Below are positions 51,877 to 63,975 of a DNA stretch of 64,000 nucleotides, in pieces. The position numbers were made by a program, and so were the translations under genes. The stretch covers positions 8,184,001-8,248,000 of the forward strand of contig NZ_JAOBTQ010000001.1 in NCBI RefSeq assembly GCF_033366695.1, read 5' to 3'. Every line of letters starts with the position of its first letter. The first letter of the stretch is position 1. The notes beneath the pieces were generated by a model that worked only from the letters and a program-made list of their open reading frames with translations, had not been told where the DNA came from and searched no databases. This DNA comes from Streptomyces sp. SCL15-4 (GTDB lineage: Bacteria; Actinomycetota; Actinomycetes; Streptomycetales; Streptomycetaceae).

Positions 51877-52170
51877 ATGTGGTCCGCAAAGGGGTTCGCG
51901 CTGAACGAGATGCACGGCTTCGGCGGACAGCACCCCTGGGAGGGCGTCTTCACCACCCTGGCACCTTTGCTCAATCATCCCGACGACGACGGTCCCCACC
52001 TCACGCCGGCCCAGTGCGCCGCGATCCTGCCCCGCCTGCAGGAGATCGCCGGCCGGCCTCGCGGCAAAAGCACCGACCCGCTGCTCCAACGGCACATTGA
52101 CGACGCCCGCCGGCTGGTGGTCGTTCTGCAGCTGTGCGTCGAGAAGGACGTCGACCTCCTCTTCGGCTGA
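51877..52170 (+). CDS. Small conserved hypothetical protein
   Basis: A 97-residue protein starting 3 bp after the tpg fragment (MWSAKGFALNEMHGFGGQHP). It contains LTPAQCAAILPRLQEIAG and DDARRLVVVLQLCVEKDVDL, a well-formed helical small protein. No signal or membrane segment. The family is not named; the composition supports a real gene. Confidence 0.65.
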   Translation: MWSAKGFALNEMHGFGGQHPWEGVFTTLAPLLNHPDDDGPHLTPAQCAAILPRLQEIAGRPRGKSTDPLLQRHIDDARRLVVVLQLCVEKDVDLLFG

Positions 52171-52438
52171 CACCTGACACCGGTAAGCAGTACCGGCGCG
52201 CTCCGACCAGCCCCGGTGGGGGGCGGGCATGTTCCTCCCGTGCCGGCCGGGAACGAGGCTTCACAGTGATCGGCCCGCGGGCCGAGGAGACGTGCAGAAT
52301 GGCAAGAGAGAACTACTTCTGCCGGTGGTTCTGCATGGTCTGCCTTCGCCTGCCCGTGATCGACTGATCGGCGGCGCCGGGGGTGCCGGGTCTCTCCCGT
52401 CGCCGTCACGACCGATCACTTGACGAAGGAGCATGCAC

Positions 52439-52873
52439 ATGCGCAAATGCAAGAGTGTCCTCGCGGCAGTCGCGACCCTGGCCGCGTTCGCAGGCGTCGG
52501 GATGGCAGCGGCGCCGGCGCAGGCCGCGACCTACTGCAGGGACAAGGGCGCGACGTACTTCTGCGAGTACGGCATCTCGACCACCGAGTTCGCCAACGGG
52601 ACGAAGGAGGAGTTCGTCGTCGGCACCGACCACGCGGTGTGGACGAACTGGACCTACCCCGACGGCTCATGGAATGGATGGATCTCCATGGGCGGATGGG
52701 TCCAGAGCCACATCGATGCCGACCCGCAGCAGCAGACCAGCGACTCCCTCATCTTCATCTCGGCCATCGGCTCGGACGGCAACACGTGGTTCCGGGCTCG
52801 CTACGCCAACGGTACGTGGTCCAGCTGGCAGGTGAGCTGCTTCGTCAACCCCGACGGCCACTTCTGCCCGTAA
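52439..52873 (+). CDS. Small secreted lectin-like protein
   Basis: A 144-residue exported protein. ATG 52439 is preferred over 52433 because AAGGAG then sits 7 bp upstream. The signal peptide is CKSVLAAVATLAAFAGVGMA, cut after AQA. The mature part repeats a Trp-rich motif: VGTDHAVWTNWTYPDGSWNG and GNTWFRARYANGTWSSWQVS, as in beta-propeller or DUF346-like lectin repeats. Cys pairs at both ends suggest disulfides. Confidence 0.8.
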   Translation: MRKCKSVLAAVATLAAFAGVGMAAAPAQAATYCRDKGATYFCEYGISTTEFANGTKEEFVVGTDHAVWTNWTYPDGSWNGWISMGGWVQSHIDADPQQQTSDSLIFISAIGSDGNTWFRARYANGTWSSWQVSCFVNPDGHFCP

Positions 52874-53142
52874 CCACCGCGCGCACCGGGTCGGCGCGGG
52901 CCTGCGTACCGACGTGGGCGCGGCGGTGCATCTTCCTCTGGTCCGCCGGTGATCCGATGGCCAGGAGCCGGGCGAAGTCCATCCGGTGCCTCGCGCCGAC
53001 ACCCACGGCACGCTTCGTAAGGTGGTCCGTAAGTGCAGGTGTCCCGTCTCAGTAGGTTCGGTCGATGCCCACCGCCGAGGCAGCCAGTGCTCGGCAACAA
53101 ACCAGGTCGACGCGGATCTGTACGGTATCCGATCATGTGTTC

Positions 53143-53673
53143 ATGCCGCTGAGAGAGACACTTGCCCGAGTCGACGCAGACCTGGCCGCCGGCCGGATTC
53201 CCGTCGCACGCCAGCGTTTGCGCGGTCTTGTCTCATCCTTCCCGTACGACCTGACGCTTCGTCGGCGTCTGGCCGGGGTGTACCGGCTTTACGGCGATGC
53301 CGCCGAGGCCGGACGCTGGATGTACCTCGAAGAGGACCGCGACGCCGACGAGACCGCCGCCTTCGAGGCGCGGTACGGGTCTCCCGGGTGGCGGATGAAG
53401 GCCCTCGCCTGGCGCGGCCCCGAGGCGATGGCTGCCACCCCCTTCGCGGAGAAGCAGCTGGTGGCAGTGCGGACCGCCTGCGCCGAAGAGCTGGGGCACC
53501 CCGTGGACTGGGACGACCCCGCCTCGCATCGGGACGACCTAGAGGAGACCTACGAGGAGGCGCGCTCCGGGCCGTGGACGGTCGGCGGTGTGCTGGCGAG
53601 CGTCGGCTGCCTGGTGGGGGCCCTTGCGTTCCTCGCGATCTGGGTCAATGGAGTCGTCGCCCTCTTCGACTGA
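53143..53673 (+). CDS. DUF6584-like protein
   Basis: A 176-residue protein beginning MPLRETLARVDADLAAGRIP, with LRRRLAGVYRLYGDAAEAGR (TPR-like helices) and a single C-terminal membrane segment (VGALAFLAIWVNGVVALF). This matches a small actinobacterial family I recall as DUF6584. Upstream residues in the same frame are not conserved-looking, so ATG 53143 is chosen. Function unknown. Confidence 0.75.
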   Translation: MPLRETLARVDADLAAGRIPVARQRLRGLVSSFPYDLTLRRRLAGVYRLYGDAAEAGRWMYLEEDRDADETAAFEARYGSPGWRMKALAWRGPEAMAATPFAEKQLVAVRTACAEELGHPVDWDDPASHRDDLEETYEEARSGPWTVGGVLASVGCLVGALAFLAIWVNGVVALFD

Positions 53674-54306
53674 CCCACAGGACACCACGGGCCGGCGGGG
53701 AGCCCGCTCAAGGTCGGGTGGCACGCCGAGGACTACCGTGAACGGCACGCCTGGCGACGGGTGCGACGATCTCGCGATGTCCGCTGTGGTCACGGCGTCA
53801 CGGCCGCCATGGACAGCCCGTTCACTGGGTCGGCTCCCGCCGTTTCGCCACGTTGGTGACACAGCTGCGGGACCAGGGAGCTGACGCGGCCCGCACAGGT
53901 CGGCCGTGGAACGGGCCACTGGAGAATCGGGTGCTGCTGGCCACGTACTGGCGCACAAGCCCTGACACCGTCCGCAGTCACCGCAGGGACTTCAGAAGAT
54001 CACGTATCCCCCGATGGTCACGCGGGGGCCCTACCTGTCTCCAGCCGGGGCCGCCACGCGATGGTGAAGTCGCGAGTGAGCCTCGCGTGCGCCTGCACCT
54101 CTCGCCGCGCACCGCCCGGCACATGACGGCCGCCCTCATACAGCCTCGAAGTGTGCGGCCGCTTCGAGGCGGGCCTCAAGGCGGCACAGGGCAGTCGGCT
54201 CTGACCGCCGCGCACCCCCCGCCTGTCCCGGCGATACGGTGCCACAGGCCGCCGCGTACCGGCTCGTGGGGAGCGGCACGAGGGGACGAGGAGAGGTACG
54301 CGGCCC
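53674..54306. other. Decayed region with a transposase fragment
   Basis: About 630 bp whose only recognisable content is the transposase remnant at 53853-53960. Confidence 0.5.
53853..53960 (+). pseudogene. IS5-group transposase N-terminal fragment
   Basis: VTQLRDQGADAARTGRPWNG then PLENRVLLATYWRTSPDTV resembles the conserved LPLEDRVLLVATYWRTNL segment near the N terminus of IS5-group transposases. Only about 36 residues remain. Confidence 0.6.
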
Positions 54307-54741
54307 TCAGTCGAGGCAGAACTCGTTGCCCTCGATGTCCTGCATCACGATGCACGACTCGTTCTCGTCATCGGCGGGCAGCAGCCGCACGCGCACCGCG
54401 CCGAGCGCGACCAGCCGTGCGCACTCGGCTTCCAGGGCGGCGAGGCGTTCTTCACCCACGAGCCCGGTGCCGGCCCGGACGTCAAGGTGCACCCGGTTCT
54501 TGACGACCTTGCCTTCGGGAACGCGCTGGAAGAACAGTCGCGGACCCACACCTGTGGGATCGATGCAGGCGAACGCCGATCCCTGTCGCTCAGGCGGCAG
54601 CGAACGGTTAAAGTCGTCCCACGTGGCGAACCCCTTCGGGGGCGGCGGTACGACGTACCCCAACACCTCACACCAGAAGCGAGCCACGGCCTCAGGGTCC
54701 GCACAGTCGAAGGTGACCTGGAACTGCTTGATCGATGCCAT
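54307..54741 (-). CDS. VOC-family (glyoxalase-like) protein
   Basis: A 144-residue vicinal-oxygen-chelate protein: MASIKQFQVTFDCADPEAVA, FWCEVLGYVVPPPP, RVHLDVRAGTG and VMQDIEGNEFCLD. This is the glyoxalase-like type common in Streptomyces. ATG 54741 is a natural start. It faces away from the cellulase gene. Possible roles are small-molecule binding or resistance; substrate unknown. Confidence 0.9.
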   Translation of the reverse strand: MASIKQFQVTFDCADPEAVARFWCEVLGYVVPPPPKGFATWDDFNRSLPPERQGSAFACIDPTGVGPRLFFQRVPEGKVVKNRVHLDVRAGTGLVGEERLAALEAECARLVALGAVRVRLLPADDENESCIVMQDIEGNEFCLD

Positions 54742-54838
54742 CGGATCACCATAGTGGCGCTTGCGGCCGGCGGGACAGCACAGGTCCACGGCCTGACGTA
54801 TCCGGCCCGGCGCCTCGCGAGAAGTGATGGAGTGCTGA

Positions 54839-57643
<2,805 letters not shown>

Positions 57644-57775
57644 CCGGTGGTTCGTTGACCTGTACCCCTGCCGGCCCGCGTCGGGCAGACCATCGAGTGG
57701 TACACGGAAGGCTGTGCACCGCGGAGTCCGCACGCGGGCCGGCGCCGGTGGGGCCAGGCGGCCGGGCTGGACATC

Positions 57776-58191
57776 TCAGCCACGCGCGAGGGGATGCGCG
57801 AGCATGGGCAGCGGTCCGGTGCCGAGGGTCGTCCCCGGGCGGGGGCGGACCTCGGCTCCCGGAACGGGGCACAACCGCCGGCGGGCGCAGAGTGTGCTGA
57901 GCGCCAGGAGCGCCTCGACGGTGCCGAAGTGTTCGCCGATGCACTTGCGGCTGCCGGCACCGAAGGGGATGGACGCCCCTCGGGGCACGGCGCGGGCGCG
58001 GTCCGGGCGCCATCGGTCGGGGGCGGAGGTCCCGGGCTCGGCGAACGGGTGACGGCCGGGTCGGTCGTCAGCGAGTGCTCCCGCGCCCAGGCGTACATCC
58101 GCGTGCCTCGCCGGTCCCACGCGGGGTTGAGGCCGCGTGGGGACAGAGGCATGCAGAGGTCGGGGAACTTGTAGCCGAGCTTCGGCGACAT
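57776..58191 (-). pseudogene. Terpene synthase/P450 deletion scar
   Basis: From ATG 58191 the frame gives YKFPDLCMPLSPRGLNPAWD then MYAWAREHSL, an N terminus typical of bacterial class I terpene synthases. From about 58045 a different frame gives APDRWRPDRARAVPRGAS and SIPFGAGSRKCIGEHFG, a P450 C terminus with its heme Cys, ending at 57776. The middle of both genes is gone, so this is a fused remnant of a cyclase-P450 pair. Confidence 0.75.
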
Positions 58192-58462
58192 GGCCACGGT
58201 CTGCGCGCCCGCATGTGGTTCCGTCACATGCGAGGGCGCCGGTACGCGATGAGTGATGCCGTGCGCCCCCGCCCGGAGATTGCGGGCGCGGGCCCGCGGC
58301 CAGTGGGGTGGGGACTGCTCGGGTTCCGCACACCGCCACACGCCGTGGAGGCGAGGGGCGCAGTGGCGCACCCTCACTTTCCCGTCTGGGGAAGGGTGAC
58401 TCCCGGCTCACGGCAGCATCCCTGCTCGCCACCCACCCTTGTGATCAACTCTGTTGGGTTTA

Positions 58463-58490
58463 TTGACATTTCACTCAGACGCCCTACCGT
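58463..58490 (+). promoter_or_regulatory. Promoter of the LPMO gene
   Basis: TTGACA (58463-58468), a 16-bp spacer, then TACCGT (58485-58490), directly abutting the CebR box. Confidence 0.65.
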
Positions 58491-58504
58491 TGGGAGCGCT
58501 CCCA
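58491..58504. promoter_or_regulatory. CebR operator
   Basis: A second perfect TGGGAGCGCTCCCA, touching the -10 element and 33 bp before the LPMO start. It should repress until cello-oligosaccharides are present. Confidence 0.9.
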
Positions 58505-58536
58505 CAACAGCTTGCAACTGGAAGGAGTCCCCCCAC

Positions 58537-59211
58537 ATGCGCATACAGAGTCCGTTAACCGGGCGTTCGCGGTCGTCCCTCCGTCGGCCTCTCCAGGCGC
58601 TCGCCATGCTGTTCGCCGTGGTTGTCGGCGCGCTGGCCTGGTCGGCCCCCGCCCAGGCCCACGGCACCATCGTCGACCCCGCCTCCCGCGCGTACCAGTG
58701 CTGGAAGACGTGGGGCAGCAACCACACGAACCCGGCCATGCAGACCCAGGACCCCATGTGCTGGCAGGCCTTCCAGGCCAACCCCGACACCATGTGGAAC
58801 TGGATGAGCGCGCTCCGCGACGGCCTCGGTGGCCAGTTCCAGGCGCGGACCCCCGACGGGACGCTCTGCAGCAACAACCTCTCGAGGAACGCCAGCCTCG
58901 ACAAGCCCGGGCCGTGGAAGGCCACCACTGTCGGCAACAACTTCTCGGTCCACCTGTACGACCAGGCGTCCCACGGTGCCGACTACTTCAAGGTCTACGT
59001 GAGCAAGCAGGGCTTCGACCCCACGACCCAGACCCTGGGCTGGGGCAACCTCGACTTCATCACGCAGACCGGCCGCTACGCACCGGCACAGGACATCACG
59101 TTCCCTGTCCAGACCTCCGGCTACACCGGACGCCACATCCTGTTCGTGATCTGGCAGGCCTCGCACCTCGACCAGGCCTACATGTGGTGCAGCGACGTGA
59201 ACTTCGGCTGA
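58537..59211 (+). CDS. AA10 lytic polysaccharide monooxygenase
   Basis: A 224-residue secreted copper enzyme. The signal peptide ends APAQA, exposing His42 as the N-terminal residue of the mature protein (HGTIVDPASRAYQCW). His146 in QASHGADYFKVYVSK completes the copper histidine brace, and the ending YMWCSDVNFG supplies the conserved Phe. There is no carbohydrate-binding module. The mature core matches cellulose-active AA10 enzymes of Streptomyces. ATG 58537 has GGAAGGAG upstream. CebR control and proximity to the GH9 gene support cellulose oxidation. Confidence 0.95.
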   Translation: MRIQSPLTGRSRSSLRRPLQALAMLFAVVVGALAWSAPAQAHGTIVDPASRAYQCWKTWGSNHTNPAMQTQDPMCWQAFQANPDTMWNWMSALRDGLGGQFQARTPDGTLCSNNLSRNASLDKPGPWKATTVGNNFSVHLYDQASHGADYFKVYVSKQGFDPTTQTLGWGNLDFITQTGRYAPAQDITFPVQTSGYTGRHILFVIWQASHLDQAYMWCSDVNFG

Positions 59212-59259
59212 GCCGGGGAGCGCCGCGCACGGCACCGGTTTCTGCCGGCCGGCCGGACT

Positions 59260-59301
59260 CCGTCGGGGCAGGGTACCTGTCTGATCACCCTGCCCCGACG
59301 G
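59260..59301 (+). terminator. LPMO gene terminator
   Basis: A perfect 15-bp stem (CCGTCGGGGCAGGGT, 59260-59274, with 59287-59301) and a 12-nt loop, followed by GAAAA, 48 bp after the stop codon. Confidence 0.8.
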
Positions 59302-59311
59302 GAAAACCATG

Positions 59312-59640
59312 ACCAATGGCATGCGGTTCATTCACGACCGTCCAACGCACCCTGCCCAGCCCTGAGCCATGGGCGGCGGCACCGCGTCGGGCGGTCGTCG
59401 GCTTGACGCCGCGCTTCCACAGCAGACGGCGGTCCTTGTCGAAGTCGTCATCCCGGTCGGCGTACAAGAGCCGGGGGTGCGTGGGGGCGTTCGCCGGATC
59501 GGTAAGACCGCGTCCGGCAGCGACAGAAGCCGGGTGACGTCATGCCGGCGGTCGCCGGTGAATGTGACGCCGAGCGGTGCTGTGACGATCGACGACCAGA
59601 TGGCGCTTGGGCGGGGGCTGCCCCGGTCATCTGTGCTGGT
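59312..59640 (-). pseudogene. IS5-group transposase C-terminal fragment, frameshifted
   Basis: On the minus strand, LGVTFTGDRRHDVTRLLSL is followed in another frame by LYADRDDDFDKDRRLLWKRG, VKPTTARRGAAAHGSGLGRV and RWTVVNE, corresponding to the central and C-terminal part of IS5-group transposases. A terminal VERTFAW is missing. Frameshift near 59460. Confidence 0.7.
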
Positions 59641-59940
59641 GATCGGCTGGAGCGAGCGGCATGGCGTGACTGGGGACCCACTGCCGACGGAGCGCTGTGG
59701 CCGAGGCTCGGCCCATGTCCTCGGTCGCCGGTCCGGAGACGATCGCGGCGGCTGTCGACCGACTGATGCTCGCGGGCCGACTACCTCCCCGACTCCTGCG
59801 GCACGCGGTGCACGCAACGCCACCGTCGGCAGTCAATGTCTGGGGGCCAAGCCCGTATTCTCCGTACCCGCCCGGCCCGAACCGCTCGGGGCCTACTTCA
59901 CGTCGATGAAGTCGGCCGCGGAGTCGAGGGTCGGTGACGG
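59641..59940. other. Intergenic region
   Basis: 300 bp between a transposase remnant and the coiled-coil gene. I see nothing in it. Confidence 0.5.
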
Positions 59941-60951
59941 TCAGTCGCCGGTCTCCGGCGGATAGCCGTCGTCGAGGACGATGCGGATGGTCTGGCCTTG
60001 CCCGGCGGGGTCGGTGAGTTCGGCCGCGATGCGGTGGTACGTCATCGTGGCCAGGGCCCATTCGCTCTGCAGCGGAGCCGCGGTGGAGCGGGTGTTCCAC
60101 AGCTCGATCAGCAGGGCGATGAGGGAGCGCCCGGACAGGACGGTCTGGACGCGGCCCTCGCGGCCGTCCTTGATGTCCTCGACGGAGGGCGGGGTACGGA
60201 AGTGGCTGTGGCCGGCGGCCAGGGCGGCGAGCCACTCCCAGGTGTCGCGGTGCGCGATCAGTTCGACGCCGGCCACGCCGGCGGCCTTCAGCAGCAGGAC
60301 TCCGTGGGCGATGCGCGGGTCGACCGCTCCGGCGGAGGCCTGCGGCGCGGCTGCGGGGGAGTGGTCGGCGGGGGAGTGGTCGGCGGGTGTGGCGGAGCCC
60401 TGGTAGGCGGCCTCGATGGCCTTCTTCAGCGCCGGGTCCTGTTCCTGGGCGCCGTCCTCGGGCTGCGGCTGGTGCTCGGTGTTCTCCATGGTTTCCCCCT
60501 GGTGTGCGGTGTCGGCGGCGGTTTCGGCGGAGGCGGGCGGCCAGGCTTCGGCGGAGTCGGTCAGGCCATAGCCGGTTTCGGGGCCGGTCGGCTGCTCCGT
60601 CTCCCCCGAAGGCGTGGGCGTGCTCTCGCCCGGCGTCCGGGGCGGAGCGGAGGGCCGTAGGACGTCGGCGAGGTCGAGCAGCTGCCGCAGTTCGCCCCGT
60701 GTGTCGTTCAGGTCGCTGATCATCCGGTCCTGACGCCGGCGAATCTCCCGGTTCTCCTCGCGCAGGCCAGTGACGCCCCCCTCGATCCTCTCCAGGATCT
60801 TCAGGCGGCTCTGGACCAGCTCGCCGTGCAGGGCGGTCAGCCCGACCGTCGGATCGTCGAGACGCTCGACCTTCTGCTGCGCCGCCTCCAACTGGCGCTC
60901 TATATTGGCGAGCTTCTGCATCGCCTTATCGAACGAACATTTCCACCCCAC
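59941..60951 (-). CDS. Coiled-coil protein divergent from tap
   Basis: A 336-residue protein with GTG start (GWKCSFDKAMQKLANIERQL). The first 95 residues form a coiled coil (LANIERQLEAAQQKVERL, LREENREIRRRQDRMISD). Next is a Pro/Glu/Gly-rich disordered middle with a duplicated PADHSPADHSP. The C-terminal half is folded (VLLLKAAGVAGVELIAHRDT to YHRIAAELTDPAGQ). No known domain is recognised. It shares a 196-bp divergent promoter with the telomere genes, so a role in telomere replication or replicon maintenance is a reasonable guess. ATG-like start alternatives are few; Met11 is possible. Confidence 0.75.
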   Translation of the reverse strand: MGWKCSFDKAMQKLANIERQLEAAQQKVERLDDPTVGLTALHGELVQSRLKILERIEGGVTGLREENREIRRRQDRMISDLNDTRGELRQLLDLADVLRPSAPPRTPGESTPTPSGETEQPTGPETGYGLTDSAEAWPPASAETAADTAHQGETMENTEHQPQPEDGAQEQDPALKKAIEAAYQGSATPADHSPADHSPAAAPQASAGAVDPRIAHGVLLLKAAGVAGVELIAHRDTWEWLAALAAGHSHFRTPPSVEDIKDGREGRVQTVLSGRSLIALLIELWNTRSTAAPLQSEWALATMTYHRIAAELTDPAGQGQTIRIVLDDGYPPETGD

Positions 60952-61147
60952 GTGACCCCCTGATTACTCCAAGCGACGAGGACCGCTCCTACCTCCCCAT
61001 GAAGATCTCGCGTCACGCGATCGTTTCCGGTCTTTCCTCGGCCGGATCACGCCACCCGAATCCGAACGCTATTTGTACGCGACACGTACGCGATGTGAGC
61101 GCTGTTGGTACGCTCTTAGAGGTAGGGTGTCGGTCAGGAGGTGCTCC
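60952..61147. promoter_or_regulatory. Divergent promoter region of tap-tpg
   Basis: 196 bp between the two starts. It contains repeated TACGCGA/GTACGC-type words (GTACGCGACACGTACGCGAT at 61076-61095, and GGTACGC near 61107), which could be autoregulatory sites for the HTH protein Tap. Confidence 0.45.
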
Positions 61148-63379
61148 ATGTCCGAGTTGTTCGACGCGGTCGACGCGCTGGTCGCGTCCCGCGCCTCGCT
61201 GCCGCCGCCGGCGGAGCGCAAGCGGCTGCGTGTCTCGCACGGCCTGACGATCGACGAAGTGGCCACCGCGCTGCGGGTGCGCCGGGCGACGGTGTCCGGC
61301 TGGGAGAACGGCAAGACGGAGCCCCGTCCGCCCGAGCGCGACGCCTACGCCCGGCTGCTGGACAAGCTCGCGGAGCTCTACCCCGCCGACGCCACGGCCG
61401 CGCCGGTTCAGGACGCGGCGGTACCGGCCACGTTCACCGCACCCGACCCGGCAAAAACGCAGACTGTGTCCACAGGCCAGGCGTCCGAGGCCGCGGGCAT
61501 GACTGCAACCGAGAACACCCAGACCTCTGCCCCTGTCGCTGCCGCTCCGGCGGCCGCGCCCCGTCCGGCGCGCACCACCGGGACGTCGTCGACGTCGCGC
61601 CGCCCGGGTGCGAGGAAGGCTGCCCCGGCCGGCACTGCGGCGGGCGGTACCGACCCGCGGTTCGGGAACGGGCCGCTCGCGGTCGTCGATGTTGAGGACG
61701 GCAAGGTGCTGGCGTACTGCGTCGGCGGCCTGGTCCTGGACGTGCCCGCCAGGAGCATCCCGGCCCTGGTCGACTGGACGCTGCGCGAAGCGAAGCTCGG
61801 GCAGCCGAAGCTGTCCGGGCCGGGCAAGGACGCCGATCCGCTGCTCGTGCTGACCGAGGCCGCGCTGGAGCGCTACGGCCTGCCCGTGACGCTCACGGAG
61901 GAGCAGAAGCACGCCGGGCGGATCCCGGAGAGCCACAAGGTCGTCAAGCAGCTCGCGCGCGCGGAGTGGAAGCTGACCAAGCGCGGGTTCGGGCCGTGGG
62001 CACGGATCTACCGCCCCGCGACCGGCTCGGAGCGGGCCTGCGTGCAGCTGTGCATCCCGTCGTGGAACGCGCTGGACACCCGGCACTGGGGTCATGCCGC
62101 ACAGCTCCCGCCGGCCGAACTCGCCCGGATCCTGGGCGTGTACGCCTCGCGCGTGCTGACGCCGCGCGGCTCCACGGCCGTGACCGGCCTGGAGCTGATG
62201 ACCGCGCTGCACCCGCCGACCCGGGCCTCCGAGCCGGACGCCGACGGCCGTCGGCACTCCGAGCACAACCCCGGCTCGCTGGGCAAGGACCCGGTCGACC
62301 CGGCGCCGTGCGAGGCCCCCGACGGCCACCCCGTCCTCAAGGATCTGCCCCGGTTCCACGTGCGCGGTCCGGGGGAGAAGCTGTTCGAGGAGGCCTACGA
62401 CTGGGCACGACCGATGACCGACGCGGAGTGCACCCTGCGGCACCTGGTCGGCATCGACGTGAACATGGCCTTCGCGGCCGGCGCGAACGGTCTGACCGTC
62501 GGCCTGGGCGAGGCGACGCACGTCAAGGCCCCCGCGTTCGACCCGAAGCTGCCCGGCTCCTGGCTGGTCGACCTTTCCCACGTCGACCTGTCCCGCGTGA
62601 AGGTCGGCAAGGAGTGGGTGCAGCTGGACGGCAGCCTGCTGCCGAGCCCGTTCACGCCGAAGGGCGAGCGCCCCGAGGGCCCGGCCTGGTACGCGACGCC
62701 CACCGTGGCGTACGCGGTGGAACTCGGCTACGAAGTGCGCCCGGCCGAGGCGTACGTCCGGTACGACAACGGCCGCTACCTGGACGGCTGGTACCAGCGG
62801 CTGCGCGACGCCTACCTCGCCACGATGGCCGACCTCGGCGTGCACGCGGACATGGCGCCGGCCGACTTCCTCGCCGCGATGGACGGCTACAAGGACCGTG
62901 ACCCGGAGCTGGCGATCGTCGTCTCGGCGATCAAGGCCACGGTCAAGGGCGGCCTGGGCAAGCTCCGCGAGCGGCCCCGCGGAGAGGGCTGGCGGCCGGG
63001 CGAGCCGTGGCGGGCCCTGTCCCGCCCGACGTGGCGGCCGGACATCCGTGCGGCCGTCATCTCCCGCACCCGCATCAACCTCCACCGCAAGATCGTCAAG
63101 CATGCGGCGTTCACCGGGCAGTACCCCATCGCGATCCTGTCCGACTGCGTCGTCTACGCCGCCGCCGGCCCCTCGCCGCTGGACTTCCTGCCCTACCGGG
63201 ACGGCGTCGCGCTGCCGGGCGGGTTCAGGCTCGGCGTCAACCCGGGCCTGGTCAAGCACGAAGGCACCCAGTCCGTCCTGTGGGGCGAGGAAGTCCGCGA
63301 GCGGTTCGACGCCCCGGAGCTCAACCTCGCCCGGTACATCAAGGACGGCACCGTCACCGACGTAGACAACGGGGAGTAG
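61148..63379 (+). CDS. tap: Telomere-associated protein Tap
   Basis: A 743-residue protein from ATG 61148 with AGGAGGTG upstream. An XRE-like helix-turn-helix occupies residues 27-60 (LRVSHGLTIDEVATALRVRR then ATVSGWENGKTEP). An Ala/Pro-rich linker (about 80-165) and a large conserved C-terminal region follow, including RRHSEHNPGSLGKDPVD, HLVGIDVNMAFAAGANGLTV and YDNGRYLDGWYQRLRDAYLA. Length and order match Streptomyces Tap, which binds the 3' overhang of the telomere and recruits the terminal protein for end patching. tpg follows after 9 bp, the standard operon. Confidence 0.93.
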   Translation: MSELFDAVDALVASRASLPPPAERKRLRVSHGLTIDEVATALRVRRATVSGWENGKTEPRPPERDAYARLLDKLAELYPADATAAPVQDAAVPATFTAPDPAKTQTVSTGQASEAAGMTATENTQTSAPVAAAPAAAPRPARTTGTSSTSRRPGARKAAPAGTAAGGTDPRFGNGPLAVVDVEDGKVLAYCVGGLVLDVPARSIPALVDWTLREAKLGQPKLSGPGKDADPLLVLTEAALERYGLPVTLTEEQKHAGRIPESHKVVKQLARAEWKLTKRGFGPWARIYRPATGSERACVQLCIPSWNALDTRHWGHAAQLPPAELARILGVYASRVLTPRGSTAVTGLELMTALHPPTRASEPDADGRRHSEHNPGSLGKDPVDPAPCEAPDGHPVLKDLPRFHVRGPGEKLFEEAYDWARPMTDAECTLRHLVGIDVNMAFAAGANGLTVGLGEATHVKAPAFDPKLPGSWLVDLSHVDLSRVKVGKEWVQLDGSLLPSPFTPKGERPEGPAWYATPTVAYAVELGYEVRPAEAYVRYDNGRYLDGWYQRLRDAYLATMADLGVHADMAPADFLAAMDGYKDRDPELAIVVSAIKATVKGGLGKLRERPRGEGWRPGEPWRALSRPTWRPDIRAAVISRTRINLHRKIVKHAAFTGQYPIAILSDCVVYAAAGPSPLDFLPYRDGVALPGGFRLGVNPGLVKHEGTQSVLWGEEVRERFDAPELNLARYIKDGTVTDVDNGE

Positions 63380-63388
63380 GAGAAGGCG

Positions 63389-63946
63389 ATGAGCCTGTTC
63401 GGGGACGGCCTGGAGGCCGCGGTGCAGAAGGCGTTCACCCGCCCGGCGCCCAAGAGCGCGCCCGCGCAGATGCGGTACCTGGTCAGGCAGCTCAAGGGCA
63501 CGAAGGCGGTGGCCCAGCTGCTGAGGATCTCCCAGCGCACCGTCGAGCGGTACGTGAAGGACCAGATCAAAAAGCCCCGCCCGGAGCTCGCCGCGCGCCT
63601 GGAGCGCGAGGTGAGGAAGCGCTGGCAGCCACAAATCCGGGCCAAGGCCCGGCAGAAGGCAGCGACCACGGACGGCATCGTCATCGACACCCGCGCCCGC
63701 ATGGGCTACACCGCGCCGATCGGGTCGACGGACCAGGACCGCATCCGGCACCTGACCGTCGCCCTGCCCCCGCAGTACGCCGCCCGCCTCTTCGACGCCC
63801 AGGAGGCCGGTGCCAGCGACGCCCGCCTCCAGGAGATCGCAGCCGAAGGGCTCAAGGAGGTGTACTTCCAGGACGGCGGCCGTCGCGCCGGCAGCCTGGA
63901 GGAAGTCCGGTTCACGGACATCGAGCACCTCGAATTCGAGCTGTAG
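63389..63946 (+). CDS. tpg: Telomere terminal protein Tpg
   Basis: A 185-residue basic protein, the usual Tpg length. It has a helix-turn-helix (GTKAVAQLLRISQRTVERYV), a basic stretch (LEREVRKRWQPQIRAKARQK), and Thr114 in IGSTDQDR, the position I recall as the DNA-linked residue in other Tpgs. The C terminus is SLEEVRFTDIEHLEFEL. It becomes covalently attached to the 5' ends of the linear replicon and primes end patching. ATG 63389 has GGAGAAGG upstream. Confidence 0.95.
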   Translation: MSLFGDGLEAAVQKAFTRPAPKSAPAQMRYLVRQLKGTKAVAQLLRISQRTVERYVKDQIKKPRPELAARLEREVRKRWQPQIRAKARQKAATTDGIVIDTRARMGYTAPIGSTDQDRIRHLTVALPPQYAARLFDAQEAGASDARLQEIAAEGLKEVYFQDGGRRAGSLEEVRFTDIEHLEFEL

Positions 63947-63975
63947 CAGCCGCGCCCCGAGTAGCACGCGAGCGT

